A stretch of 64,000 nt of DNA from assembly GCA_963971225.1 (NCBI GenBank), contig OZ020267.1, positions 94,911,648 through 94,975,647 of the forward strand, read 5' to 3'. Position 1 is the first letter of the stretch; every line of letters begins with the position of its first letter. Under the pieces are notes generated by a model, which saw nothing but the letters and a program-made list of their open reading frames with translations, made no database searches and was not told the origin of the DNA. Made by a program: the position numbers and the translations under genes. Positions 9,917 to 20,880 of this stretch are shown here, one piece after another. Origin of the DNA: Melieria omissa. Its lineage: Eukaryota; Arthropoda; Insecta; Diptera; Ulidiidae.

Positions 9917-12900
9917 GCTCGGCCTCTCCTGACGGCTCGTCATCACCGGACGAGTCATCGCTGCCGCCGTCGACGTCTAGCTCTGGAGTGGTCACACACC
10001 ACGGCTTCAGATGGTCTGCTGGCAATATGTTGGAATAGCGTCGCTGCGTGACGGTCGTATCCGGCAGATCATCGACAACATAGCGGTCATACTCGAGCAC
10101 CTTTGACACTACATATGGGCCCTTGTAGGATGGGTCCAGTTTATGAGACTCCCCGGTAGCCGCGGGGACATAGTCGACCACCACCAAGTCTCCAACTTCG
10201 TATTTCTTCGGCGTCTGGTGTCGGCGGTCGTACCTCTCCTTCCACTTAGCTCGCTCAGACAGGATGTTCGCAGCTGCTTGCTCTCGTTTGACGTCGATAC
10301 CTGACATGTCTTTCTGTTCGTCGTGTAGTGCTTGCACCATTCGGTTGTAACTCACGTCTCTAGGATTATAATAAAAGACTAGCTCATTAGGAGTATACCT
10401 GGTGACTTCGTTCTTTTGTGAATTCAGGCTCCACTGGACTGTTGGCAACGTTGTGTCCCAGCTTTTGTTTCCGTCTACGGTGCACCTAAGCGCGGTCAAC
10501 AGCGACCGATTGACGCGCTCCGCTTGCCCATTTGCCCTTGGTGTTCTAACCGCAGTCTTTACATGTTGGATGCCTCGACGTTCCACGAACGTCTGGAACT
10601 GCTTCGACGTGAAGGCAGTCCCACGGTCGGATGTTATCCGCAGCGGCTGCCCGAAGATCGACATCATCTCTTCTAACGCCTTGATGACTGGTTCTGTTTT
10701 TGTGTTTCTGACGGCCTTGAGCAGCACATACTTACAAAATGCACACACCATCACGAGAATGTACGTGAACCCTGATTTGCTCTTGGGAAAAGGCCCCACA
10801 TGATCGATGTTGACGTGTCTGAATGGGATTGGCAGCACCTCCATAACGTGCATTTGACTTTCCTTCCGTCCACCTTTGAGTTTGTTTAAACAGCACTCCT
10901 CACATGATGCGATGTACGACTTGACATAACGACGCATCCGTGGGAACCAAAAATGTTTCGATATGCGCTGCAATGTTTTCTCGAGCGCGAAATGCCCAAC
11001 GTCATCGTGGCTTGCCTTCGTAATGCGCCATCTTACCGCCTGAGGAACCGCCAACTTGAGTTCGTTGTTCACCTTGCGGAAGAGTCGTCCGTTTCGTATC
11101 TCGTAATCGCCCTTAGCCTGTTTTATAGTAGTCTCATCTGCCGTTCCGATGCCGTTCCAGATTTCGCATATCTGCTGCAACTTCGCGTCCTGTGTCTGCA
11201 TTGCAAATACCCAGTCCTCAGGTTCCATTACCTTACTCACTCGTAGAACTCGCTCTGCTACCGTCTCAGGTTCCGTAGCTTGACCGACTGGTGCCCTGCT
11301 TAAAGTGTCGACGTGCTGCATCTTGCTCCCAGGTCGATGAATACAAATAAAGTCGAATTCCTGTAGCCGTAGCCACCACCTTGCGATACGAGGGCGTAAT
11401 GGTGTAACATTCTTCGTCGTGACAACAGCGTTGCAGTCAGTTCGCACCTTGAAGTGGGTTCCCAATAAGTAGTTGCGGAACCGTTCAAGGCACTCAACAA
11501 TTGCGAGCACCTCCAGTTCGTGACTCGGGTATCGGCTTTCGGCGGAACTGCACTGCCGGCTATAATATTGGACAGGCTTCCAACCTTCGTCCTCCTGCTG
11601 CAACATCACCCCCGATAGCCCGATTGCGCTGGCGTCAGTGTGCACTTCATGCTGTTTTGCGGCATCGTACATGGCCAATACTGGCTGCGTGATCAGCGCC
11701 TCCTTCAACCGTCGGAACGACTTTTCATGGTCAGGGCTCCACTCGAACACAGCTTCACGTTTGAGCAAGGACGCAAGCGGCTTTGCGATGACGCCGTATC
11801 CTTCGATGAATTTCCGGAAGAACCCGGTGAGCCCTAGAAACTGCCTGACCTCGGTCGGTGTACGTGGTTGTGGAAACTCGGCGATGCACTTTACCTTTTC
11901 CCCGCCTGGTCGCATGCCGTCTGCACTCACGATATGACCCAAGAACGTTATGGTGGTAGCAAGGAACCAACACTTCGATGGTCTAAGGGTGAGACCAGCA
12001 TCCCTTATTGCTTGCAGGAACTCGGCTAGTACATCGATGCTTTCCTGGACGGACTTGGTCGCGATGATTACCTCGTCTACGTAGCTGATGATTTGGCTGC
12101 GACGTTTCAAGCTTCGTATCAGCTGCACGACCATTTCCTGGAACACCATAGGCGCGTTGCGTAAGCCAAACGGCATCACATTGTGCTCGAATAAGCCGTC
12201 GGGCGTTAGGAATGCCGTAAATTTCTTGCTGTCTTCTTTCAAAGGTATTTGGTAATACCCTGATGTCATGTCGAGCGATGTAAAATATTTGTTGCCTACT
12301 AACTTGGACAGCTGTTCTTCGACTATCGGCATGGGAAAGTGCTTCTTAACGGTGACTGAGTTGAGCGCCCTATAGTCGACGCACATCCTGTCTTCGCCGT
12401 TCGACTTCTTGACGATGAGCACCGGTGCGGCATGGGGTGATGAGCTTGGTCGTATAATTCCATGCTGGAGCAGGTTTTCGATGATGTTTGACAATGTCGA
12501 GCGCTGCGAAAGCGGTACCTGGTATCGTTTCCCCACTACCGGCTGATCGGTGGTGATAACGATTTCCATTTCGGTTGTCTTGCATCTGCCCAGCTTGGCC
12601 AGATTTTCGGTGAAACAATTGCCGTACTTATCCAGTAAGTCCTGGACTTCGTGAACCGCCTCTGCCCCCACAGCGTTGTTGACGTGGAATTCGCTCGCAC
12701 TCTTCTCATGAACTTGCATAACCCCGGAGTCGATTGTAAGTCTGCAATTTTCCCGGCATAAGACGTCTCGACCGATAATAATATCGTAACACATGAACTT
12801 ATCTGGGACGATCTGACAGGCTGTCAGGACCGTAATTCCATCGACGACAAACTCTGCGTTGACGGCTTCTGTGCTGCTTATCAGTGCCCCACCAAACCCT

Positions 12901-14159
12901 TGGAGTCGTTTTGCTGACGTTATACGCGGCACCTCACTTGGAACTTTGGATGCTGCGACTAGTGACACATCACTGCCGGTGTCGATGAACGCATCGTAGC
13001 GTCTACCGTTCCACTCAACCACCTTCATCACTGGATTCGCTGCTCCCTCGTCGTTGCTATGCACTTCCGCCACTGCTGGCCTACCTGCACGGCAGACGTT
13101 TGCGTCATGACCCACTTTGTTGCATTTCGTGCACCGCGGCTTTCGTTGAGGCTGCGGACACTTCGATGAAATATGCCCCATTTCGCTGCAATTGTAGCAC
13201 TTGATCGACTTTTTGTCCGTCGGCGGTTTCTGTACCGGTTCGTTTGTAGTTCGTTCAGCTGATGTACTGTTGCGTGTCGTCGTTGGTGCTGGTGGAACCG
13301 TCATCCCCTCCAGTGCGCGTAAAAGATCATTGCAGGTTGACAGCTTTAGCGCCATTAACGTGCGCGACAAATAGACATCGTTCAGCCCGGCTATGACATA
13401 TGCATTGATGGACTCCTCGTCCACCCTGCCACGCCTACCCATATTCAGCATGACATAATAATACTCTTCCAAGGTTTCCCGTTGTTGACGCTTACGTTGT
13501 GCCATGTCTCGATGCACCTGCGCCGACGTAGTTCTTGTTGGAAAATCCCGAGTAAACGCATTCACAAACGATTGCCACGTCTGGAAGACTTGTTGCGCAT
13601 CCAACCACGGTTTTGCCACCCCGCGCAGCTTAGACTGCGCAGCCACCAACACTTCCTGCTCCGACCACCCATACGCACTTTGCAGCTGTACCGTCTTCTC
13701 GATGAAGCCCTGCGAACTGACACTGCCTCTTAGAGGATCAAACTCCGGGAGTAGCCCGGTAATCTCGTGAACGCCGGAAAATCGCTGCGATGCTGCCGTT
13801 GCTTGACGTGCTGTTGCAGACATCCTGTCCTCGTTTGTTGGTGTCGACGTACTCCTCGGCGGTTCCTGCGCAACCACCGTGCTGTCCTCTATGCCCACGG
13901 CTCTTATAGCAGCCAATTCAGTTACCGTTTTCGTCAGTTCCATCAAAGCCTGCCGCAACTCGTTTATCTGCTGGTGCGTGGTGTCGTTGCTTACTTCCAG
14001 TTCCTCCATGTCCACTTCGTCCGCTCCAAAAATGTCCGCCAGTTTATCAATTTTTGCTGCCTTGTTCCCAGACATCTGAACATTCTGGCTTGCCAGCAGC
14101 CTATTCAGCTGCTCTACTTTCAAATTATTTATTTTAATTTTCACCATCGCTTCTGACAC
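9897..14159 (-). CDS. Gag-Pol polyprotein of the LTR retrotransposon
   Basis: A single 1420-residue frame for capsid and replication enzymes. Residues 12-45 resemble a SAP nucleic-acid-binding motif. The Gag core spans about 125-290. Two CCHC zinc knuckles lie at 321-334 and 343-356. The protease has DTGS at 393-396. The reverse transcriptase has LDMTSGYYQ (Asp 630) and YVDE at 693-696. RNase H has HTDAS (Asp 842) and Asp 908. The integrase has an HHCC zinc site (His 1051, His 1056, Cys 1086, Cys 1089) and a DD35E triad (Asp 1119, Asp 1178, Glu 1214), then a GPY motif near 1347. Gag and Pol are in one frame with no frameshift signal needed. The oddity is YVDE: the second catalytic aspartate of the usual YxDD is glutamate, which may reduce or abolish activity. 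I take the ATG at 14159 as the start; another in-frame ATG lies four codons downstream. Confidence 0.95.
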   Translation of the reverse strand: MSEAMVKIKINNLKVEQLNRLLASQNVQMSGNKAAKIDKLADIFGADEVDMEELEVSNDTTHQQINELRQALMELTKTVTELAAIRAVGIEDSTVVAQEPPRSTSTPTNEDRMSATARQATAASQRFSGVHEITGLLPEFDPLRGSVSSQGFIEKTVQLQSAYGWSEQEVLVAAQSKLRGVAKPWLDAQQVFQTWQSFVNAFTRDFPTRTTSAQVHRDMAQRKRQQRETLEEYYYVMLNMGRRGRVDEESINAYVIAGLNDVYLSRTLMALKLSTCNDLLRALEGMTVPPAPTTTRNSTSAERTTNEPVQKPPTDKKSIKCYNCSEMGHISSKCPQPQRKPRCTKCNKVGHDANVCRAGRPAVAEVHSNDEGAANPVMKVVEWNGRRYDAFIDTGSDVSLVAASKVPSEVPRITSAKRLQGFGGALISSTEAVNAEFVVDGITVLTACQIVPDKFMCYDIIIGRDVLCRENCRLTIDSGVMQVHEKSASEFHVNNAVGAEAVHEVQDLLDKYGNCFTENLAKLGRCKTTEMEIVITTDQPVVGKRYQVPLSQRSTLSNIIENLLQHGIIRPSSSPHAAPVLIVKKSNGEDRMCVDYRALNSVTVKKHFPMPIVEEQLSKLVGNKYFTSLDMTSGYYQIPLKEDSKKFTAFLTPDGLFEHNVMPFGLRNAPMVFQEMVVQLIRSLKRRSQIISYVDEVIIATKSVQESIDVLAEFLQAIRDAGLTLRPSKCWFLATTITFLGHIVSADGMRPGGEKVKCIAEFPQPRTPTEVRQFLGLTGFFRKFIEGYGVIAKPLASLLKREAVFEWSPDHEKSFRRLKEALITQPVLAMYDAAKQHEVHTDASAIGLSGVMLQQEDEGWKPVQYYSRQCSSAESRYPSHELEVLAIVECLERFRNYLLGTHFKVRTDCNAVVTTKNVTPLRPRIARWWLRLQEFDFICIHRPGSKMQHVDTLSRAPVGQATEPETVAERVLRVSKVMEPEDWVFAMQTQDAKLQQICEIWNGIGTADETTIKQAKGDYEIRNGRLFRKVNNELKLAVPQAVRWRITKASHDDVGHFALEKTLQRISKHFWFPRMRRYVKSYIASCEECCLNKLKGGRKESQMHVMEVLPIPFRHVNIDHVGPFPKSKSGFTYILVMVCAFCKYVLLKAVRNTKTEPVIKALEEMMSIFGQPLRITSDRGTAFTSKQFQTFVERRGIQHVKTAVRTPRANGQAERVNRSLLTALRCTVDGNKSWDTTLPTVQWSLNSQKNEVTRYTPNELVFYYNPRDVSYNRMVQALHDEQKDMSGIDVKREQAAANILSERAKWKERYDRRHQTPKKYEVGDLVVVDYVPAATGESHKLDPSYKGPYVVSKVLEYDRYVVDDLPDTTVTQRRYSNILPADHLKPWCVTTPELDVDGGSDDSSGDDEPSGEAELSPTNE

Positions 14160-14611
14160 GTCCAGCCGCTTAAAGTGTTCAAACTGTTCTCCCCTCGCTA
14201 CTTCACGGCTTCACCTGACGCCTTCTGCTTCTTTGTTTCTCTTTCTTTATGCGCGGAAAATTCCACTGGCTCGCCTTTCTTGCTGCGAGTTCGACAACTG
14301 TACCGCTGCTTCACGCACTACTATCGATGTTGCCCGTTCTCCGTGTTCGCGTGCTCCTCTATCCTCGTTTTGCTTTCGCTGCCGCTGCGCTGCCCTTAGT
14401 CAGCGTTAGCGACTGCGCAACCGTTGCCGTTTCGCCGTCGTGCGCTTTCCGTTACTCGTTATGCTTTTTGGAAGCGTTCCTTTCCCGTTTCGTTTTCGTC
14501 GTGCCGTTGTGCCCTTATTCGTTGGCCGTTGTGCCTTTTGATGCCGTTTTGGAAGCGTCTCTTCCCCTTATCGTTTGTCCGTTTTTGGCCAAATGTATCC
14601 CACTTCTGAGT
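14160..14611 (-). other. Retrotransposon 5' leader
   Basis: About 450 bp between the 5' LTR and the gag start. It would carry the primer-binding site next to 14611 and the packaging signal. Reading inward, a TGGGATAC word begins 9 nt from the LTR, but I do not recognise the matching tRNA. A TTTTGGAAGCGT word occurs twice, near 14465 and 14548. Confidence 0.7.
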
Positions 14612-14825
14612 TGTAACACACGGTTTCTGATTGATGATTTTGAGCTTTTATTAATTTCATTGTCCAAAGCAAGTTAACTTAAGTTTCTAAAAACAATACA
14701 AAGTATGTGGAGTGCGCGACTATGCGAGTGCGCGACTATGCGATTGCGCGACTATGCGATTGGGCGACTATGCGCGTGCGCTCACGACGCTTGCCGAATG
14801 CCAACTTACTCGTTGGTCGGTGACA
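14612..14825 (-). repeat. 5' LTR of the retrotransposon
   Basis: The 214-bp partner of 9703-9916 with one substitution (C at 14790). It holds the same four 16-bp-spaced CGACTATGCG cores (14717, 14733, 14749, 14765). As the 5' LTR it should contain the promoter. The array could be a transcription-factor site cluster, which is inference. Confidence 0.95.
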
Positions 14826-14829
14826 GAAG

Positions 14830-15587
14830 AAGATATAACTACAAAATATTTAACACATTCCGGACATACTGGAAAGATGTTTTAAAACCGTTTAATGGGG
14901 ACCGCAGGGGATTTGAATTTATATTCCATAATTAACAAATGACCTATCTATGTTGTGTGTCTAATAAGCATTATCCATATTATTTACAAAAAAGTTAACA
15001 ACTAAAACAAACGAAATTCACAACAGAAGAAGTCAGTAAAATACAAAAAGTTAACGTGAAAACCAATGACATTCAAAAAAATAAAAAATTTAAAACAAAA
15101 AAATTAAATCACAGCTGATTCAGAAGTGCTACCATACTGTTGTATAGCACAGCTAAATGTGGATCGTTACCCTATTGTTTAATACATGTATGTGATGTTC
15201 ATAGCGCGCATCGTGTTTATAATAATCATAGATTATTTTTCTCATAGATTCTTAATCATAGATTTCTCATTTCTACATATTGCTAAACACTTTCTTGGCA
15301 AGTTTATATACGACCGGATATTTTTGTGTTCGGTTGTACTTTGCAACCGGACACGAACAAAACTTCCGAAAACCGAACTGTTCGGCCGAAAACCGGGTAA
15401 AAGGTGCCTCTAAAATTCCTTATCTTGTCTGGATCGAGATAGGCACAAACACAAAAACAAATTTGATTTTCTTTGCTGAGTAGGTCCTGGAACAAACTAT
15501 ATAATAAACGAAATATAAACTATATGGCGAACTCAGTCATTCTTAATTGCCAACTTTTGTTATTTGGTTTGTTGTATTCCCCTTTCA
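14830..15587. other. AT-rich non-coding stretch
   Basis: No gene is supported. Near 15220-15270 the words TCATAGATT and TTTCTCAT recur in an irregular local repeat. Confidence 0.6.
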
Positions 15588-15862
15588 CTCCTCTCTGGAG
15601 CATAGGGCCTCAACAAGACTCTTCCATCGTACACGAGTCTGGGCTGTTGTTTTCGCGCCGTCCCATGTGATGTTGACAGCGGCTAGTGCGCGTAGGGTCA
15701 ACCTTCTCCAGGTGATTTTTGGTCGACCGCGACTTCTACTCTCTAGCGGGTTCCAGTCCCGTGCCGTTCTCGTGATGCTGTGGGTGGTTTCATAGCGTAT
15801 GACCTATCCATTTCCATTTTCTGCGCTTTATTTGCCTCAGAATGGGTTCCTCATTGCTAATC
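15588..15862 (-). pseudogene. Non-LTR retrotransposon C-terminal relic (RTE-like)
   Basis: The minus strand encodes RRKWKWIGHTL, then after stops and a frame change DWNP, SRGRPKITWRR and VRWKSLVEALCSREE followed by a stop. The series KWxWIGH, WNP, RGRPxxTWRR, WxxLVxALC is the C-terminal tail I associate with RTE-type reverse-transcriptase proteins in invertebrates. Two in-frame stops (after GHTL and later) and at least one shift show it is dead. The rest of the element is absent. The clade assignment is moderately sure. Confidence 0.6.
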
Positions 15863-16200
15863 TTTGCTTTGCTTTGCATTGCTTAATTGAGTTGGACCTA
15901 ATTGCCAACTTAGTCTTGCATTATTTAGGGTTAAAATAATTAATAAGTCTAACATTAAATCAGATCGTACCATCTTGTAACTCTATTCATGTATAATGGA
16001 AATGATGACCCCTATAAAAATCAGTAAGTATAAACCTTTTTGCTGCTTTGTAAACCACGTACTTTCTTTGTGTTGTCAATTTCAACCTTTGTGCCAACCA
16101 AAACCACAATTTACGTTAAGTGCTGATCTTTCTGCACGACAACGCTCGGCCACATGCTGCAAAAATCGTCAAGAAAACTTTGGAGTAGACTCAGTTACTA
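15863..16200. other. Non-coding stretch
   Basis: AT-rich; nothing recognised beyond the flanking relics. Confidence 0.5.
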
Positions 16201-16209
16201 GAGATTGCT

Positions 16210-16393
16210 GCTTCCGCTCGCTGACTCATGGCCTGACCGTGCAGCACTTCACTTCTTACAAAGAAGCACGAAAAGGGATTGATTCTTGGATCGCCTCAAA
16301 ATACAAGGAATCTTTCAACACGGAACTTGTATGCTGCCCGAAAGGTGGGAAAAAAGTCGCAGCTAACGATAAATTTAATAAAATACAGAAGTG
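16210..16393 (+). pseudogene. mariner transposase C-terminal relic
   Basis: The plus strand reads FRSLTHGLTVQHFTSYKEA, then IDSWIASK, then a decayed VAANDKFN-like end before a stop. The mariner copy at 47866-48132 has FRSMAHGLADQHFQSFEEL, WIASWIASK and VVASDGQYFE in the same order, so this is the C-terminus of a related mariner transposase. The catalytic motifs upstream are missing. No terminal inverted repeats were found. Confidence 0.7.
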
Positions 16394-17676
16394 ATGTTCC
16401 ATTGTATTAGACTTCTACTAGTACAATTCTAGCCCTGCCTTGAAAAATAGTTACTACGCTTCATCAACAATGTAGACCGGCTACATTGATCTCGATAGTT
16501 TGCAAGTTTTCGAACTCCTCCATGTGATCTCTTTACGAAGTGCCTCATGGTCCTTCTTGCAATCATACTTATTGAAATCAATTATTGACGAATCAAGGGC
16601 GGACCTGCAATGTATCTATAAGTGGAAACCAGTCTGAAGTCTGCTAAAGTTGATGCTGAAATTCAACTAAAGAAGAAGAACTCATATCGTTTGTATGAAC
16701 ATTGCGCAACGTACTAAAATATAACTCGGTGATTAGCTGACCTTGACATGTCACACGTGAGCGTAAAGAGGGAATACTAACAGCTTTTGGTGTGCCTGAC
16801 CATAGAAGGCGAACGCAAAACAGAAGGAACCAAGTCTGCAACGGATTCCTATAACCAGTTAAGTAAGTAAGCAAGTTGAAAATAGTTCTTAAATATTTTA
16901 GAATATAGAAATTACTATAAATTATACCAGAGTCGAATCATCAAGGGACACAGTGCCGCACCCATATTGCTGACATGGTTTTCTCTGCGCTTTTGTAGCT
17001 TTCCACGCTACCGTGCAACGCTGTCGCCACACACAATGACTGGTGCAGTAAATCTGTCAAGTCTTCTAATGTTAATAGGCTTAAAGTGCTCGCTCGATTG
17101 TTTATCGCCAACTTAAAACTATTTCCCCGACAACATAGTCGCCAGACATTGAGTACCATTTGTGTTGATAATATTTAATATGCAAAAGTCAGTTTTTGTG
17201 TGACTTTCGAAGAGACAAAGTTTTCCTTAAACTATTTTCGGCTTCGATAATTTGGCAGTCCAGCAATGTGTTGAAGCTTAGCGCCGAAATGCAACTTAAT
17301 CGCATTAGCGTCTTGACGCAGCGTCGGAACGTGGAGTGAAGTCATGGTGCGCGCGAATATTGCTGCACCGCCTAAGCGACGTTCGCTGCACATTTGCATT
17401 CAGTCGTTAAGGCCAGTCGATTTAGAAATTTGTGCAACGTGCAGACATTTGCTGCGAATGCTGTGTTGCCACCGGCTGGCCGCATGTTGCTGCAACATGT
17501 TTTTCGCTCAATGTTTCACTCAATTTGCGGGGATGAGCAACATTTGCCGACGGCTGCCGAAGCGCAAACACATTCGCCGCGCACAGGCTTGGGGGTTGTT
17601 GCTGCTCCACGACAACGTTGCCGCATTGACTTTTGGGCCAGCTGGCTTGTCTGCTGCCGATTGAGCCACATTTGTC
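16394..17676. other. Non-coding stretch
   Basis: No gene supported. GC content rises from about 17.3 kb into the UTR-like block that follows. Confidence 0.5.
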
Positions 17677-18661
17677 AGTCAGTTTCGTGGTGACTGCTGT
17701 GTCGGATTGTTGTGTGTGATCGCGTGCGCGCACGTCTCTCAGAAATCGGTGTGTTGTCTGTGGCTGTAAGCACCTGAAAGGAAATCACACATTCAAACAA
17801 GTGAATACTTAAGTAATTCGGTGTGAACCGCAAGCAAGCAGCAGTCGCGCCTTTCGCAATTGTCGCAGGCAAACTGCAGCAGCTGATTGCGCAAACTGCA
17901 GCAGAGTCAACAACTAAACGCGCACGCCGGGCGGGCGTCTCATCTCGTGGCGTCGCGTGGCCGCAGGCCTGCACCCTCCCGCCGCCCAGCTGCATCCTGG
18001 CACGTTCATTCATTGTCTGTATGATGCATGCCAAGTGAGCGCCTGTCGCAATTTCGTTACCGCCATTGTTGTTGTTGTCGGTGTTGTCGTTGCGGCCGTT
18101 CTCGGCTTCCGACTTTTGTGTACAATTTCATAAAGCACGCAACCGTGCGGTGCATGCCGCGCCGCGTCTTCGCAGCAACAACAAACAAACAAACACCCCG
18201 AGCTGCGCGTCATCCTGCAAGAGTGATACGGCCACCAGCGGAAGCCGAGCAAAGTGAAGTGAAAGTAGATGCCATTCTCTAATTTCTAGCTTCTCGCATA
18301 AAACATTGCGAACATCCGCGACGGTTGTGCGACATTGTGTGCTACGTTTCATCCGCGCGTGTTCTTGGCCACCGAAAGAGTAGTAGTGCAAAAAATGAGA
18401 GTGTTGTAAAAAATACAAATTTAAATTCCCTCGAAAAGTAGAAAGAAAACAGTGAAACGTCTTGTGTGAAAGTTTATGCGAAAAGGAAAAAATATTCATT
18501 GATACGCACAGAAGCGGAAACGGAAAAGCATTCGCCCGAGCAAATCTGCACTGACGACCGGAACGCATTGCGCTGCGGGCATGGATTAGCGGCAATTTCG
18601 GTTGACCGAGTTTTTGGATGCAGACCAATGCATGTGGATAACTTATTTGGACGGTGAAAGT
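17677..18661 (+). promoter_or_regulatory. Candidate promoter and 5' UTR exon
   Basis: A GC-rich flank leads to a TCAGTC initiator-like word (A at 17677). It is followed by about 1 kb of A- and G-rich, T-poor leader-like sequence (AAGTGAAGTGAAAG, AAAAAATGAGAG) and ends at a plausible donor, AGT then GTAAGA at 18662. Several short upstream-type ORFs occur. The last ATG, at 18632, opens a 10-codon frame that reaches the donor in phase 0, the same phase as the first loh-like exon at 60225. There is no TATA box. This looks like a fly first exon, but its gene is unproven. Confidence 0.25.
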
Positions 18662-20880
18662 GTAAGATTTGTTGATATTCGCATTGGATGATTACCTGCA
18701 ATTGAAACCCAAAACGAATAATAATACGTAATACGTATGGATTAGCTATGATAATTAGAAGCATACTTTCCCGATTACTTTTTTCCCCCAAATCCCTGTC
18801 ACGTAATCTTCACACTTGACCTGAATCAGCTAATGGTTCGCATAAATAGGGGTATTCACATAGCAAGAAAATCAGATAAACAAACAGAAACGATTCTACT
18901 TCTTCGTCGGCACCCTGCCAGAAACTCAAAAAAATAAATCCTATTAAAAACCTCCCACTTCCCTTCCCTCCCTCACACTTCGCCCTCTCGGACATGACAG
19001 CAGAGTTGCATCAGTTCAAAGCTCTGCATGATTGTAAATCTAAATAATTGAAATTACAATGCAGCCCTCTTTATTACAAGGTGGCAGATGTGGGTCTTTT
19101 TTTAGGCTAAAAGCAGTTCCACAGCAGTTATATGTTACTGATTAACCCTCTATCGTCACCCCACTACAACTTCCATTAAACTATTATTTTCATTGACTTG
19201 ATCTCTTGTTATATAACTCAATTCTTATGAAAGCGTAACTTAAACAAGAAATTTATTTTTTTTTATGATAGACAAAACAAATATTTAAGAAACAGATAGA
19301 AGAAGAAGTTCGTAGTGAGTGCCTGGGACTCAGGGGTGGACTATTGAGAGTTTTAACACTTATCTGCTCATAAACAAAAACACAAGCATCACTTTTCCAA
19401 TTGTTTATTATTGTTTAACATCAAAAAGGATATCCCAGACATTACCGAAACAATTTTCTTAATCAGCTTTTGTTATCTTCCTTAAGACCATTTTTAAATG
19501 CTTAGAATTGCACCGCCTGCACAAAACATAAAGCACATCATTCGCCAATTATTCAGTTTATAAACTCTGACTCTCTGATGAAGGCGCACTGTGATGTTGA
19601 TGTGATACCTACTGTCATATGTCAAGTCATCGCTAAAATCGCCCTAAGGCGATGAGCTTAGCAAGCTTCTCTACCTCTCAATTTAACTCTCTCCTAAATA
19701 GTATACTGGCCCAGATCATTCTCAAAGAAGGTATTGCACAGACTCTACTTTTTCTATTATTTAGGAGGCCAATGGCCAACTACATCGATAAAACCCCCTC
19801 CGCGTATGTGAGGTGTTCCAGGCGACGTAAACTTCTGTTATTGATCAGCTTCAATCACAGAAATCCGGCAGTCATTCACAGCAGTTCAATTAGGAATGAT
19901 CAACATACAAGAGCCTTTGTAGTAGAGTTACTAAAAATAAATTCATGCAAATAGCTTTAAAAACGTTATATATTAGTGTCTAAATGAGTGCTGTGTTTAT
20001 TGATCTGTCGATCCCGTCTCTTATTGCATTTCTTGTTTCTTTCTTTAGTACTCATCTTCCTATTTCTGTCATTCGGCCTTGGCCGTTCATTCCGCCTAAT
20101 GTTCATCTTTTGTTCTATGTTACATTCGTTATTCGTACTCCAGCGAATAAACACGATTAATACCGAACTTCTACAGCATTTTTACGTCCTCCGTTCCTCC
20201 GCGATCCGTTTTATTCATTGGGATTCATAGAACCAATCAATGAAGGAGCCGGATCCGGATCCTCAACGGATTTATCCAGCTTGGCCGTTTTGGAACAGTT
20301 GATAGTAAGAACAGAACAGTGAGGTAGTAAATGTTATACCAAAGACAATTCTATTACCTTTGGTTATACCTATATTAATTGAAGGGTTCAGGCAGTGAGC
20401 TTGCAGAAAGTTTTCAGAATCTAATTTAGTACACAAAAAGCTCAACATTTTGTATTCATTTTTTCTGAAATGAGGAATTTTTTAAAAATAAATCAATGCA
20501 AATAAATTAGAAGAGAACTGTTTCTAAAATATTAAATTTTGGTTAATATGACCAAAAGGATTACTGAACTACATTAAGTGGAAGTACTCTTACGATAGAC
20601 TACGATTTTTATTATAGAGCTGAACGAAGAAATGAGTTTGTCCGATTTCAATATGAAATTATTATAAATCTGAGATTGTGTCTCTATTTTGCAAGACCGT
20701 TTAAGAAGCTCCTGAGTTTTTTTGTAATCAAATATAAGTAAGTTTGCATTTAATTTGGGCAATTTGATCCAAAAAGTGAAGCAACAGTGCAAATATTTAT
20801 GCGAATTCGATTCAACTGAAATGATTTCGTCAAGACGGTTCAATTTAAAAAGTTCAATCAATACTTAAGCCAATACCCCA
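18662..20880. other. Non-coding stretch
   Basis: AT-rich with no supported gene. Frames of up to about 100 codons lack motifs. A local GGATCCGGATCC repeat lies near 20252. Confidence 0.5.

Larger units (their letters stand above)
9703..14825 (-). mobile_element. Ty3/gypsy-type LTR retrotransposon, full length
   Basis: This 5123-bp element has 214-bp LTRs beginning TG and ending CA. It is flanked by a 4-bp direct duplication, GAAG (9699-9702 and 14826-14829). The domain order (protease, reverse transcriptase, RNase H, integrase) is that of Ty3/gypsy elements. The LTRs differ at one base (A at 9881, C at 14790), so the insertion is young. The single frame has no stop or frameshift. The leader between the 5' LTR and the start codon is about 450 bp. 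A purine-rich tract abuts the 3' LTR on the minus strand (complement of 9917-9931). The primer-binding site was not assigned to a tRNA. No envelope-like frame is present. Confidence 0.95.

Noticed and set aside
10402..14156. Many plus-strand frames of 60-133 codons
   Set aside because: They are antisense shadows of the gag-pol frame.
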